DNA of 64,000 bases from Chlorokybus atmophyticus (lineage: Eukaryota; Streptophyta; Chlorokybophyceae; Chlorokybales; Chlorokybaceae): positions 623,580-687,579 of the forward strand of contig RHPI01001965.1 of NCBI GenBank assembly GCA_009103225.1. The letters run 5' to 3'. The notes under the pieces are model-generated. The model was not told the DNA's origin, did no database searches, and worked only from the letters and a program-made list of their open reading frames with translations. The position numbers were made by a program, and so were the translations under genes. Position 1 is the stretch's first letter; each line of letters starts with the position of its first letter. Below are positions 25,201 to 35,081 of this stretch, piece by piece.

Positions 25201-26400
25201 ACGTTCAAGTTGCTCCTTGCGCATCTTATTGAAGTTGCGCAAGGAATCTTGCAAGAGCGTGCGACTGGGTTGCGCCCGCTTGTTGGCATCCTGCAGCAGC
25301 AAAACAAGAAGTGAGTCCACACACTAGCAGAGCATTGCCAACATGCATCAAACTCTGTGACAATCGTCGACGCAAACCATTGAGGACTGTCAACAGCAGT
25401 TTGTGCCCATACGGGCGCAAACCATATGCTGCAAGCCTTGTTGACAGCCAGCATAAATTAACAACTATTGTCGAATGTGTATGAACTTTTCCTTTGCTGC
25501 AAATGCCAGGTGTTGCACGGCTTGCAATGCAGCGTCGAGGTCGGCGGCGTGCACGCTAGTGGCCCTCTCGCATCTTTACAAGCACCTCGGGCTCAGCGCC
25601 GGGAGTCAGGTCCCGGGTGACATTTTGCAGAGGTGAAGGCGGCCGGCCCTGTGGCGTACTTGGTGTTGGCGTATTCGTAAGTGGTGTCGAACCTGCAACA
25701 ATCTTTCGCAGACGTTCTTTGCACGAAGAGCCTGATAGCTGCAAGGTTTCGGTAGGGGTGGACTGACCAATTGATGGCGTGGTTGATTAGAGTTTCTTCT
25801 GTGGCTGCTGGCAGGTCTTGGCGCTGCTTTTCCAACGATGGTGGAATAAGAGGAGGGGGACCTTTTGTTCTCCTGGTAGGTAGCTTGGGACTGTCAACAC
25901 GTGGAGGGTCTGGGGCTGTTGTACTGGTATCAGGGGGAGGTGCCGGTGGGCCATGGGGATTGTGAGGGGGACTGTTACGTGGCCTGTCAGAGTGCATGGG
26001 CCTTGGACGCATGTTGGCGCGCTTGAGCCAAGTCCACAAGGGATGCGAATTAATCTCTGTATCTGTATCACTCATAGGGTTCATAGGCTCAAGCCTAGCA
26101 GGCACAGCCTGAGCCACAATGGAAGGCTCTGTCATGGCTTCCAATGCACATGCTACATCACCCTCCTCCTTCTTCTCATCGTACTTGATCTGCTCGTTGA
26201 CGATGGCACGCAGCGCGTCTTGCAGCGCCTCGAAAAGGACCTTTTCCAAGCCGTTGTAAAGAATAGCTGCTATCTTTTTCTCCCAATGCTTTTCCCTTTC
26301 CTCCTGCCGAAGTTCAAGCGATACAGCCAAGTAACAGCTTTCTTTCTGACAGCCAGGCCAAGTGTTTGAGCTTGGTGCGCTTCGAAGGTCTTAGTGTAGA
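22285..26400 (-). CDS. Coiled-coil exons of a large TE-borne gene
   Basis: A series of - strand coding blocks continues downstream of the SET exons: 26330 to about 25760 (MAVSLELRQEEREKHWEKK, then Pro-rich), 25750-25556 (acceptor CTTGCAG, then LSGSSCKERLRKIVAG), 25290-24943 (heptad-rich, with three imperfect repeats around LQRELAAKSHAEEL), 24906-24751 (MAAEAENRWRSTDAMLYEYH), about 23340-22900 (two repeats of AERAEKQLEEV) and 22632-22285. Most are predicted long coiled coils, suggesting an elongated oligomeric or DNA-bridging protein such as a TnpA-like accessory factor. One stop interrupts the block at about 23235. Whether all blocks form one transcript with the SET exons is inference. Confidence 0.45.
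23320..23450. repeat. Dispersed repeat, copy 1 (partner at 51695-51810)
   Basis: Shares GTCGCAA-ATGTTT-CC-TGCCGGCCGAC, then AATATTGGCAACGGCCGTGC, then GAGGA, a run ending in ACTGTCG, and GATACA with a second copy 28 kb away just after the TRIM element. The family is unknown. Confidence 0.8.
23451..24750. other. GC/AT-mixed non-coding with simple repeats
   Basis: Contains an A-rich tract (23625-23660), a CTACTA/ACTGCT triplet-like tract (23700-23770), a tandem CCTGGCCTGGTCTGGCC-like array (23850-23905), a 13-bp-arm palindrome GAATAACTTGGGC/GCCCAAGTTATTC (24052-24078), and several divergent copies of a GGTCAC/GTGACC-rich motif (24215-24440). No gene is seen. Confidence 0.6.
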
Positions 26401-26449
26401 TGGCGGCCATTCTATCCTATAAACACAGGTAACAAGTTAGGGCTCTGTG

Positions 26450-26960
26450 TGGAATGTCTAATGGCCTACATGGCAACGTACCCTGAGCAAATGTCTTGTT
26501 TAACCCGTAGCTCTAATTCTCCAATAACTTGTTTGAGGTTGTCCACTTGTCTGTTTGCTGCCTCTTTCATAGGCAGCGTCATGCACAGCTTTACAGAAGT
26601 GAACAGATACTTGGCGCTACACATGAGCTTTCGGGTCTATCAATTGACAGACGTGCAAACTTTATTGGTTGTTGGCATGCAATCCGCGGTGCAATTTACG
26701 AACTGCACCGGGATTTGCACGCCAACAAAAGGGACTGTCAATGTACATGCACTGCCTTTCTACAAGAGTACATAACTTACCATTTTTTTGGTGCGCTTCA
26801 ATTTGACAGCACGGGTGAGCAACCGTCTGGAATGCGCCCAGGCACTCTCGCCCGGCTCCTTTGGCGCCTTGCTCGTTACTAGCCACATATCGTCCTTCAT
26901 GGCCAGCCCCCAGCCATATACGAACTTCTGCGCAACATCTTTCATTCTTCACAGTTGGGT
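26450..26960 (-). CDS. Exons between SET and coiled-coil blocks
   Basis: The exon at 26945-26781 (MKDVAQKFVYGWGLAMKDD, ending before donor GTAAGT at 26780) and the exon at about 26590-26490 (KEAANRQVDNLKQVIGELEL, ending before GTACGT) look coding and in register with the coiled-coil gene. No domain is recognised. TTGACAGTC motifs occur in the introns. Confidence 0.4.
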
Positions 26961-27072
26961 CTGCGACGAGAAGGCCAGTTAGTGTCCTGTATCAAATTGA
27001 CAGTCTGCATTGACAGTCTGGCGTTGACATCTGCCTAACAAGCAAGCTGACAAGCATGCATCAACCACTTAC

Positions 27073-27762
27073 TCTGTTTGTCTGCCCATCAGGTGGCCCA
27101 CGAAAAGGGTCAAAATTCAGTAATGGCTCCTCTCTTGCCTGTATGTCCTTAATCGCATATACAATGACATCCGGCTTGATGGTGCCATCGAAGTCCGACC
27201 AGAGCCTGGCGTTGGGCTCACGTTGTTGCCCGTGTACGGAATTAATGTAAGCTGCCACATTGCCAGTGCGGGGGTGGCCATTAATGACATTCTGATATCT
27301 TTTGGTTGCGTTTGGCGGGAACAGGTTGACGTGATATTGTCTAGTGTGTTGAAAGCCGGTTGTTGGCTGGCAACTGCGGAAGACATCCTCCTGCTCATGG
27401 TATGTAAACCATTTGCCGTCGTATGGCATCAGGTACTCCTCTACAAACATGCACACAAGTCATCAGTCATAAGCACACAGGTGTACACACAAACACATCG
27501 CGCGTATACACGTGCACGCACCTTTTGCTATGTCCTGGCGGGCGAACAGTCCCAGTGTAATACCAGTGTATGTGGAGTCCTTGATCTCCCAATTGTGCAG
27601 ATGATACTTGAATTCCTCTTTGACGGGGATGCTTGTGGATTCTTTCACATCCTTTGAATAGTTCAGCCGCCACAGCTGGTGATTGTCTCCAGCTCCACGA
27701 TGAATGAGCTCAACCACTTCCTTTATCTGTCGGCCCATCAGGTGGCCCACGGAAAGGGTCAT
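27073..27762 (-). CDS. SET-domain exons, intact copy
   Basis: SET domains methylate lysines, usually on histones, using S-adenosylmethionine. Exon 27762-27522 ends GLFARQDIAK (the G-x-F start of the SET fold). Exon 27440-27073 carries YHVNLFPPN, GNVAAYINSVHGQQREPN (the RFINH..PN-like motif, with an insertion) and VIVYAIKDIQAREE followed by PLLNFDP. Donors GTGCGT and GTAAGT and acceptor TTTGTAG frame the exons, and the join gives DIAKEEYLMPYDGKW. The canonical catalytic Tyr near the C-terminus is Phe here (NFD), whereas the neighbouring decayed copy has Tyr (SYD), so methyltransferase activity may be lost or altered. It lies inside the CACTA-like region, on the same strand as the coiled-coil exons. 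Confidence 0.75.
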
Positions 27763-28380
27763 AACTTAGCAGTAGCTCCTCTCCTGGTTGTATGTCCTTG
27801 ATCGCATACACAGTGACAGCTGGCTTGCCGGCACCATCGAAGTCCAACCAGAGCCTGGCGTTGGCTCACGTTGTTGCCCGTGTACGGAATTGATGTAAGC
27901 TGCCACATTGCCAGTGCGGGGGTGGCCATCGATGACAACCTGATATTTGTTGGGTGTGTTTGGCGGGAACAGGTTGACGTGATATTGTCTGTGGTGTTGA
28001 AAGCCAGTTGTTGGCTGGCAACTGCGGAAGACATCCTGCTGCTCATGGTATGTAAACCATTTGCCGTCGTATGGCATCAGATACTCCTCTACAAACATGC
28101 ACACAGGTCATCAGTCATAAGCACACTGATGTACACACATACACATCGCGCGTATACACGTGCACGCACCTTTCGCTATGTCCTGGCGGGCGAACAGTCC
28201 CAGTCTAATACCAGTGTATGTGGAGTGCAGTCCTTGATCTCTCAGTTGTGCAGATGATACTTGAATTCCTTTTTGACGGGGATGCTTGTGGATTCTTTCA
28301 CATCTTTTGAATAGTTCAGCCGCCACAGCTGGTGATTGTCTCCAGCTCCACAATGAATGAGCTCAACCACTTCCTTTAAA
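27763..28380 (-). pseudogene. SET-domain exons, decayed tandem copy
   Basis: A second copy of the same two exons, offset by 648 bp (for example GTATGGCATCAG at 27421 and 28069). It keeps GEELLLSYDPF, with the expected Tyr, and GNVAAYINSVHGQQREP. One G is lost in the GTTGGCTC stretch (about 27865; GTTGGGCTC in the other copy), which shifts the frame right after REP, and a TGA replaces Trp in LHNWEIKD. It lies upstream in the transcription direction, so a transcript would have to skip it or read it as a non-functional exon. Confidence 0.8.
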
Positions 28381-29240
28381 AATATACTGCCTTGACAGCC
28401 GTCCCGCTTCGTCCCACATTTCTTGCGTCTGTAACCTTGGGTTAGTTTGCATGGTGCAATGATTGGTGTAAAACCTCATCCACTCACCCATCCTGGGATG
28501 GCCATGACTTTTGCCATTTTGTAGTACTTCAGCAGCGCGACCCTTGGATGAGGGTGGGCCGGGTATTGATTTTGTTACTGCAATTCTGCTGCTGGTAAGT
28601 TTCTCGTGCAATGGATTATATCACGCAAACGTAAGTTGATAGCAAGGCTTGTAGACCAAAACAACACCATGCATAACAAATGACATGCACATGATCCTAG
28701 CAGTGACTGTCAATGTGCTGCGCGATGCGCCATACAGCACAGAGCATTGACAGCCCGGGCATGTCGTAAACAATTTTAATTGTTGAACGTTCTTACCCTG
28801 ATTAGTTTCTGGAGTTCAAACCCCATAGCCTTGCACGCATCCTGGTCCTCCCTACCGCGTCCGTTGTTCATCATGCGCACGACTCGGCACACCCGCATGT
28901 TGAAGTGCTGTCCGATTTTAGTGGCCTTGGTCTCTCCCCTAGTTGGTTGACCCCTTGCATCACGGTGACCAGCTTGCACATTGCACAAACAGAACGGGCA
29001 GCCCCAGACAAACGGCGCCCCTGTGAACGACCGTCTTCGTTCCATGATGTCCATTTGCTTAGCAATTTTTTCCCTAGCGACTGTCTTGTACAACTCCTTA
29101 CAGCTCCGCACACCTCTTCTCGCTTCACCCTGCGCCCTGAGCTACACCCACAACAACAACAGCAAACTATACCAGCGAGACCTTGCAATGGTTGTATACA
29201 CCGCCAACCTCCCGTCCAATCAATGATGTCCCATCAATGA
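28381..29240 (-). CDS. Upstream exons of the SET/coiled-coil gene
   Basis: Exon 28600-28490 (KSIPGPPSSKGRAAEVLQNG, ending before donor GTGAGT), an exon around 28425-28385 (TQEMWDEAGRLS) and block 29111-28800, with GCPFCLCNVQAGH and a later H/C pair that together look like a zinc finger (C-x2-C...H...C). The arrangement resembles the C-x2-C...H...C finger in the 54.8 kb gene. The start codon is not resolved. Confidence 0.4.
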
Positions 29241-29733
29241 TAGCCGCTAAGTTAGTGAGTCCCTAGCCCTAACCCTTGACACCGCTTGTTTTATTAATGC
29301 AATGTTGTTACAATACTCAATGCATTTTGTTGTAACAATGCGTTTGGCGTCGATTCGCCGTCCAATAGATGACAACCGCCAGATATAAAGTGAGTCTAGG
29401 AGATTGGCAGCCGCGTCGCTAGCTTTGAAGGTCCCTTGACTTCATTAACTGTGGGACTACATATGGCACTGCACAAGTATGGCTTGTGCGGCGGTCACAA
29501 GGCTTGTGCAGCTTGTGCGACTGTCAATATGAAATATAGTAGGACTTGACAGTCGCAGCAGCAGCTTGGTAATTGAGTAGTTCGCTTGCGAGTTTGCATG
29601 CGCCCTCGTTTTGTGTTGCTTGAATACTTCACTAGTCGTTTGTGGTTTGCTGCTTGAGCTGTCAGCGCTTACTTGAAAGATGTTTGTTTTGCCTTGAAGC
29701 TTCCATGCCTTGTTGCTTGCACGCCAAGTCACT

Positions 29734-29807
29734 GTCTATGCACTGAGTTCAATTACTGGTTCAGCCTCAGTCTGTGCACTGAGTTCAATTACTGGTTCAG
29801 GCTTCAG
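29734..29807. repeat. 36-bp tandem duplication
   Basis: TGCACTGAGTTCAATTACTG followed by GTTCAG occurs twice in direct succession (about 29739 and 29776). Confidence 0.85.
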
Positions 29808-31190
29808 CTGACACCATGGCTACTGGGCCGGGCAGCCAAATGCCTGCCGCAGCTGATTGCTTTAGGGCCAAGGGTAACAATTTGCTGGGCCAGGTGACGG
29901 GTCAGCAGTTCTTGATGAAGGAGAAGTGCAAGCATATGCGCACAACGCTGATGGTCAACCAAGAAGCCGAAAAAGGAGATGTTGAGCATGTGGCCACTAC
30001 CCCAAGGTATGAAAGGCAAGGACTTCAAGATGAATGCTGAGCACCGGCAGGAGCTCAACAAATTATGCCAGGCAGTCTTGCACCAGTCACTTCCACTGTC
30101 TTTTTACGCAAACCACTCGCTCATGTGGACAAAAGGTGAGCTGCTTTCTTAATGACATGTGCTCTTTGAATGGAACCCAAATTCAATTGTGTTGAAGTGA
30201 GCTTTCAAGCATGTCGTGCAGCTTTCAGTTCACTCTGTGTGCTTTGCTGTATTGCTGTTGACAGTCCTTACCCTGGTTGCTGTCGCTGTGTTTATGTGCA
30301 AAGTTGCTTCAGTGACCTGTTGCGATATGCTGTCTATTGTTAGCTAGCAGCTTGCAACAGCTGAGTGCTGTCTATGCATTGTGTTGCCATTGACAATTCT
30401 TGCCCTGGTTGCTGTTGCTATGTTCGTGCTTGTTGCTTCAGTGCCCAGTTGCGAAATGCTGTCTTTGAGGCTGTCTTCTGGTAGATGGCAACTTCCAATA
30501 GCTGAAAGTGCTATGTGCTGCTGTCTTGCCGTTGATAGTCCTTGCCGTTGGTACTTTGCTATACTCTTATCTGCGTGTGTTGCAGCACAAATCAAGCAAT
30601 TTGTACTAGTGTTCTAATACTCCGTTGGCGCGAAGCGTGGCAGTGGTAATGGCCAGAGCTGCCAAGAACGCAATGAAGACAAAAAGCGAAAGCGTGCCAG
30701 CGACAGGGAAACTACACAAGGCAGCCGTGCTGCTCAAGCTGAAGCTGGCTAGGGCATGACATTTTGTCTTGGGAGTGACATGAAGGCCACTTAGCAGGTG
30801 GTCATGCTTGCACCTTTAACCGCTGAGCCTTTCTCAGACGCTGAGTTTCGGGCCACTTGGCTAAAAGAGAGGTAAGCAACCATGGTGCTGTCGACCGTCA
30901 ATCCCTGTTCTACTATTGCCTCCATATTGGCGTCACAAATGGTGCCTGCTACTCTGCCTGCTACTCTGCATGTCAAGATAGGGGTGCGGACGGATATGCC
31001 GAAGATCAGGTGTTCGACATCTGTAACAACGAAGTTGTTGTTGCAAATGTCATTTGTTATTGGCGTTGCCACCAACGATTCCGAATGCGAGCCAGACCAA
31101 CCAATGCGCACGTATCTAGTCTTTGTTAACCACTTGATGGCAGTGAAAAGCGAGGATGGCAACCTTGCCGTTCAACTACCTGTGAAAAGA
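29808..31190 (+). other. Possible TE exons of unknown function on +
   Basis: Coding-like blocks: 29817-30000 (QFLMKEKCKHMRTTLMVNQE), about 29976-30134 in another frame (MKGKDFKMNAEHRQELNKLC, ending before donor GTGAGC) and about 30805-30871 (PLTAEPFSDAEFRATWLKER, before GTAAGC). They are separated by repeats and do not join convincingly. Nothing is recognised. Confidence 0.3.
30235..30560. repeat. Degenerate tandem repeat, about 140-bp unit
   Basis: Units built on GTTGACAGTCCTTACCCTGG, then TTGCTGT, TTGCTTCAGTG, CAGTTGCGA and ATGCTGTC recur at about 30255, 30388 and 30530. Each unit begins with a variant of the TTGACAGTC motif that marks the whole 16-30 kb region. Confidence 0.7.
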
Positions 31191-31193
31191 GGC

Positions 31194-31306
31194 ATTTTTT
31201 CGATGGCATGCTGGCAAGCAGCTGCCATAGCGGCGTACTTTATAGATACATTTTTTCGATGGCATGCTGGCAAGCAGCTGCCATAGCGGCGTACTTTATA
31301 GGTACA
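31194..31306. repeat. 56-bp tandem duplication
   Basis: TTTTTTCGATGGCATGCTGG, CAAGCAGCTGCCATAGCGGC and GTACTTTATAG are repeated back-to-back, essentially identical, with the second copy starting 56 bases after the first. Confidence 0.95.
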
Positions 31307-31578
31307 TTGCTTGCTGTAGATTTGCACGTGCTCCTGCTATGACTGTATGTGGTGGAGTCCATGCTTGCATTGTTTGTGTTAAACACAACAACATGCAGGG
31401 CAGGAAAATAGAGTGGCCCATAATATTCTTGGCCAGCGGAGGCATCTGCCCATGTGAGGCATGCGCTAACAATGAGCGCATTGCGGTGCCTGGTTGCATA
31501 AAGAACCTGCTGCCTACGCACGCAGCCCGGCACAACACAGACATAGAGGTTAAGGGCTGTTGTTAGGCTGCTGTCACA

Positions 31579-32022
31579 TATTGAGATTTAGACACTACTG
31601 ATCATGCATGGAGTTGGTGCAAGCACAAGCACACACACTCTACAAGAGCATACACACAAGGCTGATCCAAAAAGGCTTTCCAAGGATTACAACGAAGTCA
31701 CACCGCGGGCTTTTACACCCGCCAGTTTCGCACCTGTCTACTCTAGAAGTCACCACGACTTCTACACTCAACCGATTCCTGCGCTCTAATTTGCACCACG
31801 TAGCTACTTTCAAGAGCTCTCCAACAAGCTATAACACGCGCCATACAATGATGTAACCACCGAGCTACAACGGGGGATGGAAGTCTTCAGACTCCGGACT
31901 TGACTCCACGCCTGGAACCTTCTCGACTGAAGTTCTCGCCTGGACCTTTCTCGCGCCTGAATCTTCTCTTGGCTATTCTTATTCACAGGGCAAGCTGACC
32001 GGACATAAGGATATCCTCAACA
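31579..32022 (-). repeat. Copia 3' LTR (left copy)
   Basis: About 444 bp, nearly identical to 33856-34325 over its first 300 bases. It lies downstream in the element's - orientation. Confidence 0.88.
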
Positions 32023-32412
32023 CTCCCACGCGGACAGCTTGGCCTTAAACACCTCCAATGCCAACTCCTTGCGTACTCATGCGCGAATAACTCCCACGCC
32101 ATCCTTTGCTCTTCCAACCATCTTGAAGACACTTTCCGCACCTCTCAGGAGCGCCTCTTTGAAGCTCTTCACTTGCACACGCTTGTTGTTACTCTCAAGG
32201 TCATTTGCATGTGCTCCCACGTGCTCACTCTTGGCAACGTCCTGTACAACACCACCACAATGCTTCTGCTTCTTGTTCTTGCTGATGCCAACGCCTGCTT
32301 CAGCTCCCACGGGCTTCGGGACTGCGTCTTCAGCCTTCTTGACACCATCAGCAACCTCTACACGTGGAATCACTCCACGACTCGCATGTGACGCGCTCTT
32401 GGTCATTATCAC

Positions 32413-33742
32413 TTAAGCTCCCGCTCCTTTATCAGCAACAGGCACAACATACGTCTTCTTCATTTTCGTCACATCCGGTGCGGACTTGGGCACCTCCACC
32501 TTGGTCTTCTTGTGCATCTCCGCACCCTTGACCTCTTTGATGATGTAGAGCCCTCCAACATTGATGCCAACCAACTCTGTGACACCACGCAGCACTACCC
32601 TTCCTATGTCCCCATTAAACACTATCACAGCACCAACTCTCGCCGCGATGCGCACAGAGAATAGGCAAGCCTCTAGCCCCGAGACATACAGCACCTCTCT
32701 CAACAACACTTGCCTCGTCCTTCCTTCAATCTAGGATAGGATCTTTACTTCTCCTACACCAACTGCGAGCACCTCCGTCTTGCCAAACTTCACCTTAATT
32801 GGCTACTCTAAGACCTTGTACTTCGCTTACTTCTCATGATCACCCGTCATATGCCTCGTGCAACCCGAGTCCAACACCCAACCAGCTGCCTGACCATCCG
32901 TTGTTGCATGAAAGGCAATAGGCGTCTCTTGAACACGTCCCGTCATGGCATGATGATTCTCTCCACCACGCTCCTCTTCGTGCTGCTTCCTCATCGAGCA
33001 ATGCACCTTGATGTGGCCCACATCAAGGTGCATTGCTCATTCTAGACGCTCCACCACCACTACCACTACCACCGCCACCATCACTATTAAAACGCCCAGA
33101 CCCATGCTGAAAACGATCAGCACCTCTTGCTGAGGTCGCTGAGAAAGCCGTCGCCTCCGGGCCTTTCTCAAGCTTCTTCGCCGGCCTTGACTCCACCTGC
33201 AGCAATCTTAAAACCACCTCTTTCACCGTGGGTTCTGCCTCCAAGCCCTCCAAGACCGTGATCACCGTGTCGTAGTCTACAGGCAACCCAAACAGTACTT
33301 GCCACACCAACTCGGACTCTTTCACCTCATAGCCAACGCCTTGAAGGTCCTTCTGCAACTCTCGTGCACGCGACATTTACTTGGTAATAGGCTCCGCTGC
33401 TCCTTGCTTCTTCAACCCAGCAAGCTCTCTCATCAGCTGCACCTTCCTCGCGCTATTCTTCGCCTTGAAGTGCGATGCCAACTTCTCTCAAGCTTCTCGT
33501 GCCGTCCTGCAGCCGTCCACCAACACCAAGTGATGGTCCCTCACGTTGAGGCCGATCACGGCAAGCGCTCTCCCACTTTATTGCTTCCACACCGTGCTCT
33601 GCCTCATGAGATCCGCTTCCTCCGTATCCACGTACTCCCATAGGTCTTTGTGCACCAGCAACATCTTCATGCGCACGCTCCATGTGTTGTAGTTGTCCAC
33701 GCCCAAAGGCTCTATGTTCACCTTGTCGTAGTAAGTTGCCAT
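32413..33742 (-). pseudogene. Copia gag-protease, degenerate
   Basis: Starts at ATG 33742, about 100 nt after the primer site, with NYNTWSVRMKMLLVHKDLW (Copia gag). It continues through LFGLPVDYDTVITVLEGLE, a Gly-rich hinge, GHIKVHCSMRK (the C-terminal half of a CCHC knuckle), WVLDSGCTRHMTGD (the Asp protease active site, DSG) and LREVLYVSGLEACLFSV (pre-integrase region). Stops near 33580, 33492 and 33377 break the frame. The first half of the zinc knuckle is replaced by an inverted copy of its second half (see the palindrome at 32996-33038). Integrase, RT and RNase H are absent. Confidence 0.85.
32996..33038. repeat. 21-bp-arm palindrome inside the gag zinc knuckle
   Basis: GAGCAATGCACCTTGATGTGG, a single C, then its exact reverse complement. 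The right-hand codons that should encode the first two Cys of the knuckle have been overwritten by an inverted duplicate of the GHIKVHC codons. Confidence 0.95.
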
Positions 33743-33842
33743 CTTCAAGGACTCAACCCAACCTCACAAGACTCAGCTAGAACTCCTTGCCTAGCCTACT
33801 ACCGTTATCACGCCTCTGGACACTTGCTAGACCAGCGTTGTG

Positions 33843-33855
33843 TGGGCCCATAACC
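33843..33855 (-). other. Primer-binding site matching initiator tRNA-Met anticodon arm
   Basis: GGTTATGGGCCCA on the - strand directly abuts the 5' LTR. It is complementary to the anticodon arm (UGGGCCCAUAACC) of eukaryotic initiator tRNA-Met, as in Drosophila copia, where a 5' half-tRNA primes minus-strand synthesis. Confidence 0.8.
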
Positions 33856-34325
33856 TATTGAGATTTAGAAACTACTGATTATGCATGGGGTTGGTGCAAG
33901 CACAAGCACACACACTCTACCAGAGCATACACACAAGGCTGATCCCAAAAGGCTTTTCAAAGATTACAACAAAGTCACACCGCGGGCTTTTATACCCGCC
34001 AGTTCTGCACCTGTCTACTCTAGAAGTTACCACGACTTCTGCACTCAACCGATTCCTGCGCTCTAATTTGCACCACGTAGCTACTTTCAAGAGCTCTCCA
34101 ACAAGCTATGACACGCGCCATACAATGATGTAAGCACCGAGCTACAACGTTTCTTCTACAGCGCCTGGAAGTCTCCAGGCTCCGGACTCGACTCCGCGCC
34201 TGGGACCTTCTCGACTGAAGTTCTCGCCTGGACCTTTCTCGACTGGCACCTTCTCGCGCATGAATCTTCTCGCGGCTATTCTTATCCATAAGGCAAGCTG
34301 ACCGGATACAAGAATATCTTCAACA
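33856..34325 (-). repeat. Copia 5' LTR (right copy)
   Basis: About 470 bp, upstream in element orientation and adjacent to the primer-binding site. Confidence 0.88.
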
Positions 34326-35081
34326 ACGTGTGTAGCGCACTCCGTGCATGCTGCATTGGCCAGCGAACTTATGTACACGCTCCGCACACAATAGACACAA
34401 CTCGGCAGCCTAGCATTACACACAGCATTTGGCTCCCACTCCATTACAATGATTGACGCGAGCGCAACGTTCACTACCTTCATGGCGAAAGAGGACCTGG
34501 GAACTGGTGCCAAACCCGGCAATGCTCCCACGACTGCTGCATCTTGCTGTAATTGCCATTGCCCGCGCTCGTTGCAAAATGCAAGCCACTCGCTTTCAGC
34601 ATAACGGCACAACATAACCGCCCCTTACATTGTCAAAGTTCTCCTAGCGTGCCATGTTCTACATGGCCATTAGGTTTAAGGGGTCTCCTCGCGGGTGGTC
34701 GCTATACATTCGCCGTTCCGTTGCAACTGCCTCAGTGCCCCCCACGCCTGCTAGTGTCCATATTGCACAAGCCATAATGGTGATGTCGGGAAGTAGCTCA
34801 TGTCTCGAAAGGTTCCAATCCCCAAAAGTTCAGCCGTCGGCTCTGCTATTCCACAGGATAAGCGGCTTGTCCACAAATCTAGTTTGTGTATGATAGCATA
34901 CGCACATAGCAGCATTGGTAGCACTGGCACAGCACTAATGCGACGAACATGCCAAATGCTAGCTCGGAGTACCAAGCAATGTCCAAGCACAAGTCTGGGT
35001 ATTTTGTTGGCTCTTGGCACAAAGCCTCAAACGGGGAGCATTGTTATTATGAAATAGAGCAAGAATCTATTTCGTCTGAAG
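34326..35081. other. Spacer between the two Copia elements
   Basis: An open frame on - (34615-34142) runs out of the LTR and has no recognised domain. The + frames at 34649-35057 shift repeatedly. Possibly the decayed integrase end of the next Copia element, but no integrase motif is visible. Confidence 0.35.

Larger units (their letters stand above)
31579..34325 (-). mobile_element. Copia-type LTR retrotransposon, internally deleted
   Basis: Two long direct repeats (31579-32022 and 33856-34325) bound an internal region whose - strand encodes Copia gag and protease but no integrase or reverse transcriptase. In - orientation the LTRs begin TGTTGA and end CTCAATA. The primer-binding site GGTTATGGGCCCA follows the 5' LTR directly (33843-33855), and a purine-rich GTGGGAG precedes the 3' LTR. 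The LTRs differ by scattered substitutions and one small indel block near 31882/34148, so the insertion is not recent. No target-site duplication is evident (TCACA versus ACGTG). Confidence 0.88.
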
